Shown: positions 16,099 to 22,716 of the stretch, one piece after another
Numbering within the stretch: position 1 is the stretch's first letter
Layout: each line of letters starts with the position of its first letter
Assembly: GCF_019704135.1 (NCBI RefSeq)
Contig: NZ_AP024355.1
Location: 3,329,034 to 3,393,033, forward strand
Direction: 5' to 3'
DNA: 64,000 nucleotides
Origin: Desulfuromonas versatilis
GTDB lineage: Bacteria > Desulfobacterota > Desulfuromonadia > Desulfuromonadales > NIT-T3
Notes under the pieces: generated by a model
What the model was told of the DNA's origin: nothing
Seen by the model: only the letters and a program-made list of their open reading frames with translations
Database searches by the model: none
Made by a program: the position numbers and the translations under genes

Positions 16099-17301
16099 AT
16101 GAAATCTTCCAGGTTGTGTTGTCTGGCCCTGGCATGGCTGCTGTGCGGGGTGCTGGCCGCCTCGGCCTGGGCGGAGAACCGGCCGGGCGCCTTCACGCTG
16201 ACGCCTTTCGTCGGCGGGCAGCTGTTCGAGGGCGACCAGAGAATCGAGGATGAATTGACCTACGGGCTGGGCCTGGGCTTCAACCTGACCCGGCGCTGGG
16301 GGATGGAGCTGGCCGGAAGCTATGTCGACACGGCCTTCGAGTCCCCCGCCTCGGGCGATGTCAAGGCGCTGGCCTACCACCTGGACGTGCTTTACAACTT
16401 CATGCCGAGCAGCGCCTTCGTCCCCTATCTGGCCATCGGCGGCGGCGCCATCACCTTCGACCCGGACGGAGGCGGCAGCGAGACCGAGGCCCTGGGCAAC
16501 TACGGCTTCGGCCTGAAGAGCTTTTTCACCGACAACCTGGCCCTGCGCTTCGACGCCCGCCACCTGCTCTACGAGGCGAACAGCGACCTGGAGCACAACC
16601 TGCTCATGAACCTCGGGCTGAACCTCAACTTCGGCGGCGCCAAGGCGGCGCCCCCGCCCCGCCCGGAGCCGGAGCCGCCGAGGGACAGCGACGGTGACGG
16701 GGTTTACGACGACCACGACCGCTGCCCCGGCACCCCCTCGGGGGTGAGGGTGGACGCCAGGGGCTGCCCGCTGGACAGCGACGGCGACGGCGTGGCCGAC
16801 CATCTCGACAAATGCCCCGGCACCCCCAAGGGGGCGCCGGTGGACAACCGCGGCTGCCCGCTGGACAGTGACGCGGACGGGGTGGCCGACCACCTCGACC
16901 AGTGCCCCGGCACGCCCAAGGGGACCATGGTGGACGAGACGGGGTGCGATTTGAAGTTCACCCTGCACATCGAGTTCGACACCGACAAGGCGCAGATCCG
17001 CCCCGAGTATCACGCCGAGCTGGCCAAGGCGGCGGAGTTCACCCAAAAGTACCAGGCGCCGACCTTCCTGATTGCCGGCCACACCGACAACGTCGGCAGT
17101 GCCGACTACAATGCCGAACTGTCCCTGCGCCGGGCCGAAAGCGTCCGCCGCTACCTGATCGAGAAGTTCGGGATCCCCGCCGAGCGGTTGGTGGCCCGCG
17201 GTTACGGCTTGACCAAACCCGTGGCCGATAACCGCAGCGCCGAGGGGCGGCAGAAGAACCGCCGGGTGGAGGTCATCTGCTGCGTGGTGATCCCCGAGTA
17301 G
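16099..17301 (+). CDS. OmpA/OprF-type outer-membrane porin with TSP3 linker
   Basis: 400 residues. The signal peptide is cleaved after ASAWA. An eight-strand beta-barrel follows (residues about 26-180, starting [15 protein letters not shown]). A proline-rich hinge ([11 protein letters not shown]) leads to three thrombospondin type-3 calcium repeats ([18 protein letters not shown] and two similar). The C-terminal OmpA peptidoglycan-binding domain carries [20 protein letters not shown] and the RGYG...[13 protein letters not shown] core. This is the classic layout of proteins that link outer membrane to peptidoglycan and stabilise the envelope. It stands alone between its promoter and a bidirectional terminator. 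Confidence 0.95.
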   Translation: MKSSRLCCLALAWLLCGVLAASAWAENRPGAFTLTPFVGGQLFEGDQRIEDELTYGLGLGFNLTRRWGMELAGSYVDTAFESPASGDVKALAYHLDVLYNFMPSSAFVPYLAIGGGAITFDPDGGGSETEALGNYGFGLKSFFTDNLALRFDARHLLYEANSDLEHNLLMNLGLNLNFGGAKAAPPPRPEPEPPRDSDGDGVYDDHDRCPGTPSGVRVDARGCPLDSDGDGVADHLDKCPGTPKGAPVDNRGCPLDSDADGVADHLDQCPGTPKGTMVDETGCDLKFTLHIEFDTDKAQIRPEYHAELAKAAEFTQKYQAPTFLIAGHTDNVGSADYNAELSLRRAESVRRYLIEKFGIPAERLVARGYGLTKPVADNRSAEGRQKNRRVEVICCVVIPE

Positions 17302-17335
17302 GCGGACCCCACCTGCATGGCGGCGCCCGAATACG

Positions 17336-17363
17336 AAAAGGGCCGGGAAATCCCGGCCCTTTT
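17336..17363. terminator. Bidirectional terminator between ompA-type and SYLF genes
   Basis: A-run, GGGCCGGGA / TCCCGGCCC stem with a 2-nt loop (17340-17359), then TTTT. It is placed to end the OmpA-type gene on the plus strand, and A/T runs on both sides allow termination in both directions. Confidence 0.85.
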
Positions 17364-17419
17364 CGCATGAAAGAGGATGTCTGGCTGGCCCCTCCCGTGC
17401 GGTTTGTCCTGGGGCGCCA

Positions 17420-17466
17420 GGGGCAGATCTGCGGGTCGGCCCGGGGCGAACCCCCAGGTTCGCCCC
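17420..17466. repeat. REP/BIME-like element downstream of the SYLF gene
   Basis: A clear REP hairpin GGGGCGAAC-CCCCAG-GTTCGCCCC (17443-17466), next to a more degenerate partner (about 17420-17442). It is the same family as the RAYT-linked REPs, about 40 bp beyond the SYLF stop codon. Confidence 0.65.
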
Positions 17467-17502
17467 TGCAACCATAGAGAGACGCCGATGGGGTTCGCTT
17501 TG

Positions 17503-18210
17503 CTAATCGGCAACAGCCGGGGCGAAGCGCCGCAGGCGTGCCCTGAGCTGGTCCACCTCGGGGTAGCGCGGCAGGCCCTCGCCGTCGAGCAGCATGCGCG
17601 GCTGGACGTTGCTGCGGCGATAGAACTCGCGGTTGGCTTCCTGATCGATCTGCAGCACCGCGCCGGCCAGGGAGACCCCGGCGAACAGGCCCCGGCTTCG
17701 CGAGTAGGAGTAGATTTCCGCGGCGAGCCGGCCATCGGTGGCGCCTTCCACCTGCCGACCCACCGGCCCGGCAGAAACCGCCGCGTCGGCGCCGAGGGTG
17801 ATCTTGCCCTCGAGCAGCCCTTCGATGCTGCGCCGGGTCTTGAACACCAGGATGACGTCCGTCGACTGGGCGCCGATCTGCAGCCCGAGGCTGCCGCCGG
17901 TCAGGGAGACGAAGGCCGGATGGCTCCAATCCCCCGCCGGCCCGCGGACCAGCACCACCCCCTTGCCGTAGCGGCCGCCCAGCACCACCCCCACCTTGAT
18001 GGCGCCCGGGATGATGACGACGCCGTAGGCGTTGGTCAGCAGCCGGGGCGGGATACCGCTTTCGGGGATCCCCACGGCCTGATCAAGCACTTCGATAACG
18101 TCACGCAGCTTCTGCGGTTCGGCCAGGCGCGCCTCGGCCGGGGCCGGCAGCAGCGCGGCGCAGAGAAGGGCCAGGGCAAGCAGGGTCGAGCCAAATACCT
18201 TTTTCATCAT
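17503..18210 (-). CDS. Lipid-binding SYLF (Ysc84/DUF500) domain protein
   Basis: 235 residues from ATG 18210 (MMKKVFGSTLLALALLCAAL), chosen because GAGGAG sits 9 nt upstream and the signal peptide follows directly. The signal peptide ends near PAEA. The SYLF domain runs from AYGVVIIPGAIKVG through GGRYGKGVVLVR, FVSLTGGSLGLQIGAQSTDVIL (shortened) to GVSLAGAVLQIDQEANREFY. Bacterial SYLF proteins are periplasmic or outer-membrane-associated and bind phosphoinositide-like lipids in vitro; the in vivo role is unclear. The gene is 24 bp downstream of the methyltransferase gene and probably in the same operon. Confidence 0.92.
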   Translation of the reverse strand: MMKKVFGSTLLALALLCAALLPAPAEARLAEPQKLRDVIEVLDQAVGIPESGIPPRLLTNAYGVVIIPGAIKVGVVLGGRYGKGVVLVRGPAGDWSHPAFVSLTGGSLGLQIGAQSTDVILVFKTRRSIEGLLEGKITLGADAAVSAGPVGRQVEGATDGRLAAEIYSYSRSRGLFAGVSLAGAVLQIDQEANREFYRRSNVQPRMLLDGEGLPRYPEVDQLRARLRRFAPAVAD

Positions 18211-18233
18211 CCTTTTCCACTCCTCAGGTGCAA

Positions 18234-18881
18234 TCAGCAATTCGAGTCCGGGCAATCGGCGCCCAGGGGCGCCTCAGCGCGGCTTTTTGCCGCGACCAGC
18301 AGGTAGGGAACCCGCGGATGGTTGGCCACCTCGAGCCGCAGCACCTGCCAGTGCGCCGAGGGGAGCCGGCCGAAGATCCCGGCGACGGCCCTGCCCTCTT
18401 CGGCCCCGCCGGGGTGCCCCGGGTAAACGACTACGGCAATGCGCCCCCCCACGGCAAGCCGCCTGGCCGCCGGCGCCAGGGCGGCCAGGGTGGTGGCCGG
18501 CTGCGTGACCCGCGTCGGGTCACCCCCGGGGAGATAGCCGAGATTGGCGATGACCGCCCGCAAGGCCCCGGTCTGGTAGCGCTCGAGATGCGCATGGCTG
18601 TCATGGGCCAGGTAGACCCCCGCCCCGGGCAGCGGCCCCGGCGCCGCCGGCCGCCAGGAAATGCCGGCGAGACGCAGACGCTCGGCAGTGGCGGCCAGCG
18701 CCTGTTCCTGAACATCGAAGGCCAGCACGGTGCCGCCGGCCCCGCTTTGGCGGGCCAGAAACAGGGTGTCGTGGCCGTTGCCGGCGGTGAGATCCAGCGC
18801 CGCCTGGCCGGGCTCAAGGACCTCGGCGAGCAGTTCGTGGGACCAGGCAACGATGCGGGTCAGGGGCTTTGCTGCGGACAC
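18234..18881 (-). CDS. tRNA (mnm5s2U34) methyltransferase-like protein (MnmM/YtqB)
   Basis: 215 residues from GTG 18881. The class I SAM-binding motif is DLTAGNGHDTLFLA (about residues 30-43), followed by an acidic strand end FDVQ. The signature NLGYLPGGD matches the YtqB/MnmM group, which methylates nm5s2U at the tRNA wobble position in bacteria lacking a fused MnmC. The C-terminal tail (RAEAPLGADCPDSNC) is atypical. The gene begins 5 bp after the TerB-like gene and is followed by the SYLF gene, suggesting a three-gene operon. The function assignment rests on motif recognition, so a general rRNA/tRNA methylase label is the fallback. Confidence 0.8.
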   Translation of the reverse strand: MSAAKPLTRIVAWSHELLAEVLEPGQAALDLTAGNGHDTLFLARQSGAGGTVLAFDVQEQALAATAERLRLAGISWRPAAPGPLPGAGVYLAHDSHAHLERYQTGALRAVIANLGYLPGGDPTRVTQPATTLAALAPAARRLAVGGRIAVVVYPGHPGGAEEGRAVAGIFGRLPSAHWQVLRLEVANHPRVPYLLVAAKSRAEAPLGADCPDSNC

Positions 18882-18886
18882 GGGGT

Positions 18887-19348
18887 TCAGGAGCTGGCGC
18901 GCTGTTCGGCGAGCACCTTGAGCTTGGCTTCGATCATCTGCCGGTGAGAGATGTGCAGCAACTTGGCGAGCTGGCGCATCAGGTACTCCTCGTACTTGTC
19001 CAGCACCCCGTCGACATAGACGATACGCCAGAGGCTTTCGATGACCTCGAGTTTCTGCTCCAGGGAAAAGTTGGCGTCGATCTGCCGGGTGAACTGGTAG
19101 ATGTCGAGGCTGGCCTCGCGCTCCTGCTGGGCCAAGGCGATGAGTTCCGCCGTGGCCTCCGCCGACAGCTGGAACTTGTCGGCCAGCAGATCCTTGACCA
19201 GCGTCGCTTCCATGGCGTGAAACTCGCCGTCGGTGTGGGCCATTTCGAGCAGGAGCACGCAGGCCGCCACCTGGATGCGGTCGGGCTCGGCCGCCGCGCC
19301 TTTTTCAGGCCCGGCCACACCGGTCAGCTTGCGGAGCAGGTTCAGCAT
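18887..19348 (-). CDS. TerB-like domain protein
   Basis: 153 residues from ATG 19348 (MLNLLRKLTGVAG). The core is an all-helical TerB fold: AACVLLLEMAHTDGEFHAMEA followed by the mirrored ESLWRIVYVDGVLDKYEEYL, both with the acidic HTDGE/VDGVLD metal-like motifs. TerB-family proteins are linked to tellurite resistance and to membrane-associated stress complexes, but single-domain TerB proteins of this length are mostly of unknown function. No other ter genes are adjacent. It heads the TerB-MnmM-SYLF operon, with a decamer-repeat palindrome upstream. Confidence 0.85.
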   Translation of the reverse strand: MLNLLRKLTGVAGPEKGAAAEPDRIQVAACVLLLEMAHTDGEFHAMEATLVKDLLADKFQLSAEATAELIALAQQEREASLDIYQFTRQIDANFSLEQKLEVIESLWRIVYVDGVLDKYEEYLMRQLAKLLHISHRQMIEAKLKVLAEQRASS

Positions 19349-19383
19349 GAAAATATTCCCAATCCTAAAAACGCATTTGGCCA

Positions 19384-19513
19384 CGGATCAAATCCGATTA
19401 AATCTGATTTCAAGGCTTTGAAAGGCTCTGATCAGCAACCCTCAGGTGATCAACCCTGAAGATAACAATGTCTTTGACTTAATCAGAACCTATCCGCTTT
19501 TATCCGTGGCAGA
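19384..19513. repeat. Inverted pair of 10-bp repeats (GGATNAAATC type)
   Basis: The left arm GCCACGGATCAAATCCGATT (from 19380) continues with decamers ending TCTGATT. The right arm (about 19484-19517) is its imperfect reverse complement (AATCAGAACCTATCCGC...ATCCGTGGC). About 70 bp separates the arms. It lies between TerB-like and DUF190 genes. Confidence 0.7.
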
Positions 19514-19535
19514 TTGCCTTTGGGGGTTGTTTAAC

Positions 19536-19868
19536 TTACTTTCGATAGCGGATCACCCGAGCCTTTTCCAGGGTGATCATGCCGCCTTCGATCATTGCGT
19601 CGAGCCTGGGCAGCAGGGCCTCGATCTTCTCCTGGCGCTCGACCACTTCGATGACCACCGGCAGGTCGTTGGAGAGCCGCAGCAGCTTGTCCGAATGGGT
19701 GACGCTGCGGGCGCCGAAGCCCATGGCCCCCTTGAGGACCGTGGCGCCGGCGAATCCCTCCTGGCGAAACAGTTCCACCAGCGCCTCGTAGAGCGGTCGC
19801 CGCTGCCAGCGGTCGCTTTCGCCGATGAAGATGCGCATCAGCGTCTGTTCGCCTTCGAGCTTGGTCAT
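19536..19868 (-). CDS. DUF190 domain protein (CrcB-associated, PII-like fold)
   Basis: 110 residues from ATG 19868 (MTKLEGEQTLMRIFIGESDR), with GGAGGAAACGG immediately upstream; the longer frame from 19958 is rejected because it would run through a REP element. The motifs GATVLKGAMGFG and LPVVIEVVERQEKI are typical of DUF190 proteins, which adopt a PII/ACT-like trimeric fold and are encoded next to crcB in many bacteria, suggesting regulation of, or partnership with, the fluoride channel. It is downstream of crcB and separated from it by a 92-bp REP pair. Confidence 0.92.
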   Translation of the reverse strand: MTKLEGEQTLMRIFIGESDRWQRRPLYEALVELFRQEGFAGATVLKGAMGFGARSVTHSDKLLRLSNDLPVVIEVVERQEKIEALLPRLDAMIEGGMITLEKARVIRYRK

Positions 19869-19924
19869 CCGTTTCCTCCCGGTTTCCGGTGGTTGCTGCC
19901 CAGGTTTCAGCTCGATGGATTTCC

Positions 19925-20016
19925 GTAGGGGCGAAGCTGAGTGTTCGCCCTGGTCCATGGGCCAAGCTCTCCGAATTGCCGCCCGCCCCTGGGAAAATCC
20001 GCGGAGTCGCCCCTAC
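19925..20016. repeat. REP pair between crcB and DUF190
   Basis: The left end GTAGGGGCGAAGCTGAGTGT continues to TCGCCC and forms a REP-like stem. The right end is an inverted, more degenerate copy ending GTCGCCCCTAC (20006-20016). Read on the minus strand, its GTAG supplies the TAG stop of crcB (20013-20015). Confidence 0.75.
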
Positions 20017-20384
20017 AACTGGCGCGCCAGGTAAATCCCCAGGCCGGCGAAGGCCAGGCAGAGCAGCACGTTGAGCAGCACGTTGGCGCCGGCCTGCAGC
20101 AGGCTCCCCTCTTCGAGCAGGCGGAAGGTTTCGTAGGAGAAGGTCGAAAAGGTGGTGAAGCCCCCCATGAAGCCCACGGTGATCCCCATGCGCAGTTCGC
20201 TGCCGAGCAGTGAGCTGCGCAGGCTCCCCTCCATCACCAGGCCGAGCAGGAAGGACCCGAGCAGGTTGACCGCCAGGGTCCCGTAGGGCAGGCCCCGTCC
20301 GGCCAGGGCGTAGGCCCACCCGGATAAATAGTAACGGCCCAGGCAGCCCAAGGCGCCGAACAGGCCGATATAAATCAGCTGCAT
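20013..20384 (-). CDS. crcB: Fluoride-specific ion channel CrcB/Fluc
   Basis: 123 residues, four membrane helices. The family motifs are GALGCLGRYYLSGW (N-terminal GxxGxxxRy), PYGTLAVNLLGSFLLG (with the Asn-Leu-Gly-Ser motif of helix 2) and GFMGGFTTFSTFSYE, the FTTFSTF Phe-box/TM3-break motif that lines the fluoride pore and binds the central sodium. Fluc channels are antiparallel dimers that expel fluoride. The start is ATG 20384 with GGTGG upstream. The stop codon lies inside a REP element. It is co-transcribed with the DUF190 gene. Confidence 0.95.
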   Translation of the reverse strand: MQLIYIGLFGALGCLGRYYLSGWAYALAGRGLPYGTLAVNLLGSFLLGLVMEGSLRSSLLGSELRMGITVGFMGGFTTFSTFSYETFRLLEEGSLLQAGANVLLNVLLCLAFAGLGIYLARQL

Positions 20385-20455
20385 GAAATGACCACCGTCC
20401 GAAAATGCGCGTCGCGCCCGTTCCGGCTCCCTATCCAGCCGGCCCGCCAGGGGCC

Positions 20456-20484
20456 ATTATCCGGCGCCCTCCGCGCCCTGTCAA
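20456..20484 (-). promoter_or_regulatory. Sigma-70 promoter of crcB-DUF190
   Basis: On the minus strand: consensus TTGACA (20484-20479), 17-nt spacer, GATAAT (20461-20456). The leader to ATG 20384 is about 65 nt. I looked there for the fluoride (crcB-motif) riboswitch and did not recognise its conserved core. Confidence 0.7.
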
Positions 20485-20541
20485 CCGCCAATCTCCCCGC
20501 CCGGAACGCGTTTTCTGTCCCCGGGCGGTGGAGCTGGCATC

Positions 20542-20570
20542 TTGAATTATTTAATACCTTTTGCTATATA
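20542..20570 (+). promoter_or_regulatory. Sigma-70 promoter of rpoH
   Basis: TTGAAT (20542-20547), 17-nt spacer, TATATA (20565-20570). The predicted start at about 20577 lies inside the CIRCE operator. Confidence 0.75.
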
Positions 20571-20573
20571 TAT

Positions 20574-20600
20574 TTAGCACTCACCGGAACAGAGTGCCAA
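20574..20600 (+). promoter_or_regulatory. CIRCE operator (HrcA site) upstream of rpoH
   Basis: TTAGCACTC-N9-GAGTGCCAA matches the CIRCE consensus TTAGCACTC-N9-GAGTGCTAA at 17 of 18 arm positions. It covers the predicted transcription start, so HrcA binding should block initiation. Confidence 0.9.
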
Positions 20601-20640
20601 CAGCTAGTCAATACAAGACTTTTTCGAGGAGACGGAGTCG

Positions 20641-21489
20641 ATGAGCAATCTTTGCCTGCCGGTTACCGCCGACACCTTTGAACTTTACATGGCCGAGATC
20701 AACCACTTCGACCTGCTCAGCCGCGAGGAGGAGGTCGAACTGGCCAGGCGCTACCGCGCCAAGGGCGACCTGGAGGCCGCCCACCGCCTGATCTGCGCCA
20801 ACCTGCGTTTCGTGGTCAAGATCGCCCAGGAGTACCGGGCCTACGGAATCCGCATGCTCGACCTGGTGCAGGAGGGAAATGTCGGGCTGATGATGGCGGT
20901 CAAGAAATACGATCCGGAGCGGGGCATCCGGCTGATTTCCTACGCGGTCTGGTGGATACGCGCCTATATCCACAATTTCATCATCCGCAGCTGGTCGCTG
21001 GTCAAGATCGGCACCACCCAGGCCCAGAAGAAGCTCTTTTTCAAGCTCAACCAGACCCGCGCCGCGGTACGCCGCCTGACCGGGCGTGAGGACACCCAAC
21101 TGGTGGCCCGCGAACTGGAAGTAAGCGACGCCGAAGTGGAGGAGATGGCCCTGCGCATGGGCTCCCGCGACGCCTCGCTCGATCTGCAGCTCACCGAAGG
21201 CGAGGACTACAGCCTCATGGACACCCTCGCCGACGATCGCGAGAACCAGGAGGCGCTGCTGCTGCAGAAGGAAGAGCAGCGCCTGCTCAGCTCCCAGGTC
21301 GGCGATGCGCTGCAGCGGCTCAACCCCCGCGAGCGGCGGATCGTCCGTGAGCGCATCCTCGCCGAGCAGCCCCGAACCCTGCAGGAGCTGGCCGATGACT
21401 ACGGCATCAGCCGCGAACGGGTGAGACAGCTGGAAAAGAACGCCCTGGACAAGCTGCGCCACAGCCTCCAGGCAGCGGAGGCTGGGTGA
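20641..21489 (+). CDS. rpoH: Heat-shock sigma factor RpoH (sigma-32)
   Basis: 282 residues, with the strong ribosome site CGAGGAGACGG before ATG 20641. Region 2 is clear (HRLICANLRFVVKIAQEYR, DLVQEGNVGLMMAVKKYDPE, then LISYAVWWIRAYI). The RpoH-box-like AQKKLFFKLNQ distinguishes it from RpoD and RpoS. Region 4 carries a helix-turn-helix (LQELADDYGISRERVRQLE). It directs heat-shock transcription. Here the gene itself sits behind a sigma-70 promoter with a CIRCE operator, coupling the HrcA repressor circuit to the RpoH regulon, an arrangement known in Geobacter relatives. Confidence 0.95.
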   Translation: MSNLCLPVTADTFELYMAEINHFDLLSREEEVELARRYRAKGDLEAAHRLICANLRFVVKIAQEYRAYGIRMLDLVQEGNVGLMMAVKKYDPERGIRLISYAVWWIRAYIHNFIIRSWSLVKIGTTQAQKKLFFKLNQTRAAVRRLTGREDTQLVARELEVSDAEVEEMALRMGSRDASLDLQLTEGEDYSLMDTLADDRENQEALLLQKEEQRLLSSQVGDALQRLNPRERRIVRERILAEQPRTLQELADDYGISRERVRQLEKNALDKLRHSLQAAEAG

Positions 21490-21599
21490 CCAGGCAGGGC
21501 CAAGGGGCGCCCGCGGACCCGATTGACATTGACAAACACCGGCACTTCCCGTACTTTCTTCGGGTCTTGAGGAATATCTTTGCCGAGGGAAACTCCTAG

Positions 21600-22337
21600 A
21601 TGAAACGGTTGCTTCTGACACTCCTTATCCCCCTGCTGGCCGCCGCCTGCACTTCGACGGTGGTGCCCCAGCCCAAATCCGCCGAAAGCTACCTGCAGGA
21701 AGGTGAGAACTTTTTCGAGCGGGGCCTCTACGACGACGCCATCGGCGCCTGGGAAAAGGTGCGTGACTCCTATTATTCGCCCGAACTCAACGTGATCGCC
21801 GAGCTGAAGATCGCCGAAGCCTATTACCTGGACGAGCGCTACGCCGAGGCGGCCGCCGCCTACGAGGATTTTCTCAAACAGCATCCCGACCACGAAAAAA
21901 CCTCCCGGGTTCTCTACGAGCTCGGCATGTCCTATTACAATCAGCGGCTCTCGGCCGACCGCGACCAGGGCGCCACCCGCAACGCCCTGTCCACCTTCGA
22001 AAGCTTTCTCCAGCAGTTCCCCCAGGACCCCAAGGCCGAAGGGGTTCAGGTCATGGCCGACCGCTGCCGGGACCTGCTGGCCGACCACGAGCTCTACGTC
22101 GGCAGGTTTTATTACCGCACCAAGAAATATGCCGCCGCTTCCAGCCGCCTGGAAGGGCTTTTCAAGCGCTACCCCAACTATTTCCACCGGGACGAGGCCT
22201 ACTATTACCTCGGCCAGGCCTACCTCATGAAAGAGGATCGGACCCGCGCCGCCCAGGCCTTCAACGAGCTCTACCGAGAGTTTCCCAACAGCGAGTTCAT
22301 TCTGCCGGCCCAGAAGCTGCTGGAAAAGCGTTATTGA
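21600..22337 (+). CDS. bamD: Outer-membrane assembly lipoprotein BamD
   Basis: 245 residues. The signal peptide ends at a lipobox (LLAAACTS, Cys17). It is followed by tandem TPR-like repeats (SAESYLQEGENFFERGLYDDA, ELKIAEAYYLDERYAEAAAAY, YYYLGQAYLMKEDRTRAAQAF) spread over the full length, the five-TPR layout of BamD/YfiO. BamD is the essential lipoprotein of the BAM complex and recruits unfolded outer-membrane proteins to BamA. It is about 110 bp downstream of rpoH and ends at its own terminator. Confidence 0.92.
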   Translation: MKRLLLTLLIPLLAAACTSTVVPQPKSAESYLQEGENFFERGLYDDAIGAWEKVRDSYYSPELNVIAELKIAEAYYLDERYAEAAAAYEDFLKQHPDHEKTSRVLYELGMSYYNQRLSADRDQGATRNALSTFESFLQQFPQDPKAEGVQVMADRCRDLLADHELYVGRFYYRTKKYAAASSRLEGLFKRYPNYFHRDEAYYYLGQAYLMKEDRTRAAQAFNELYREFPNSEFILPAQKLLEKRY

Positions 22338-22371
22338 GCCCCCGCCCCCCCGCCACGCCGCTGACCGTTCC

Positions 22372-22396
22372 GCCCTCCCCCCCGGGAGGGCTTTTT
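22372..22396 (+). terminator. Terminator after bamD
   Basis: GCCCTCCC / GGGAGGGC hairpin (22372-22391) followed by TTTTT (22392-22396). Confidence 0.85.
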
Positions 22397-22466
22397 ATTT
22401 TCGTTAAATATTCAGCCCCACCTGGCCAGGTGGGGCGCATACCACAAGTGGGATAATTGTTTTTAC

Positions 22467-22495
22467 TTGACTTGCCGTTTACGTCATTATATAAA
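22467..22495 (+). promoter_or_regulatory. Strong sigma-70 promoter of the CoA-transferase gene
   Basis: TTGACT (22467-22472), 17-nt spacer, TATAAA (22490-22495). The predicted start near 22502 leaves a leader of about 215 nt before ATG 22717, AT-rich in its first half. No known riboswitch was recognised in the leader. Confidence 0.8.
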
Positions 22496-22716
22496 AGTTA
22501 GCGCTGGATATAACGGAATTCTAAAATGGCGTGTTAGAGCATTTTTAAGCCCTTATTATTCCAGCCTTTTTGACTCTAACTATATTTTTTGACAGGATTT
22601 TTTCACCGAACCAAGCCCTCAGGCAGACCTTTCACGGCGTTCTAAATCCGCTATTCAACCTTTTGGTCGGTAGCGCACCCTGTCGGTGCCACGACAAATT
22701 ACGAAGGAGGAGAGAG

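Noticed and set aside
20385..20455. Fluoride (crcB) riboswitch in the crcB leader
   Set aside because: The leader has GC-rich hairpins, but I could not find the conserved riboswitch core, so only the promoter is reported.
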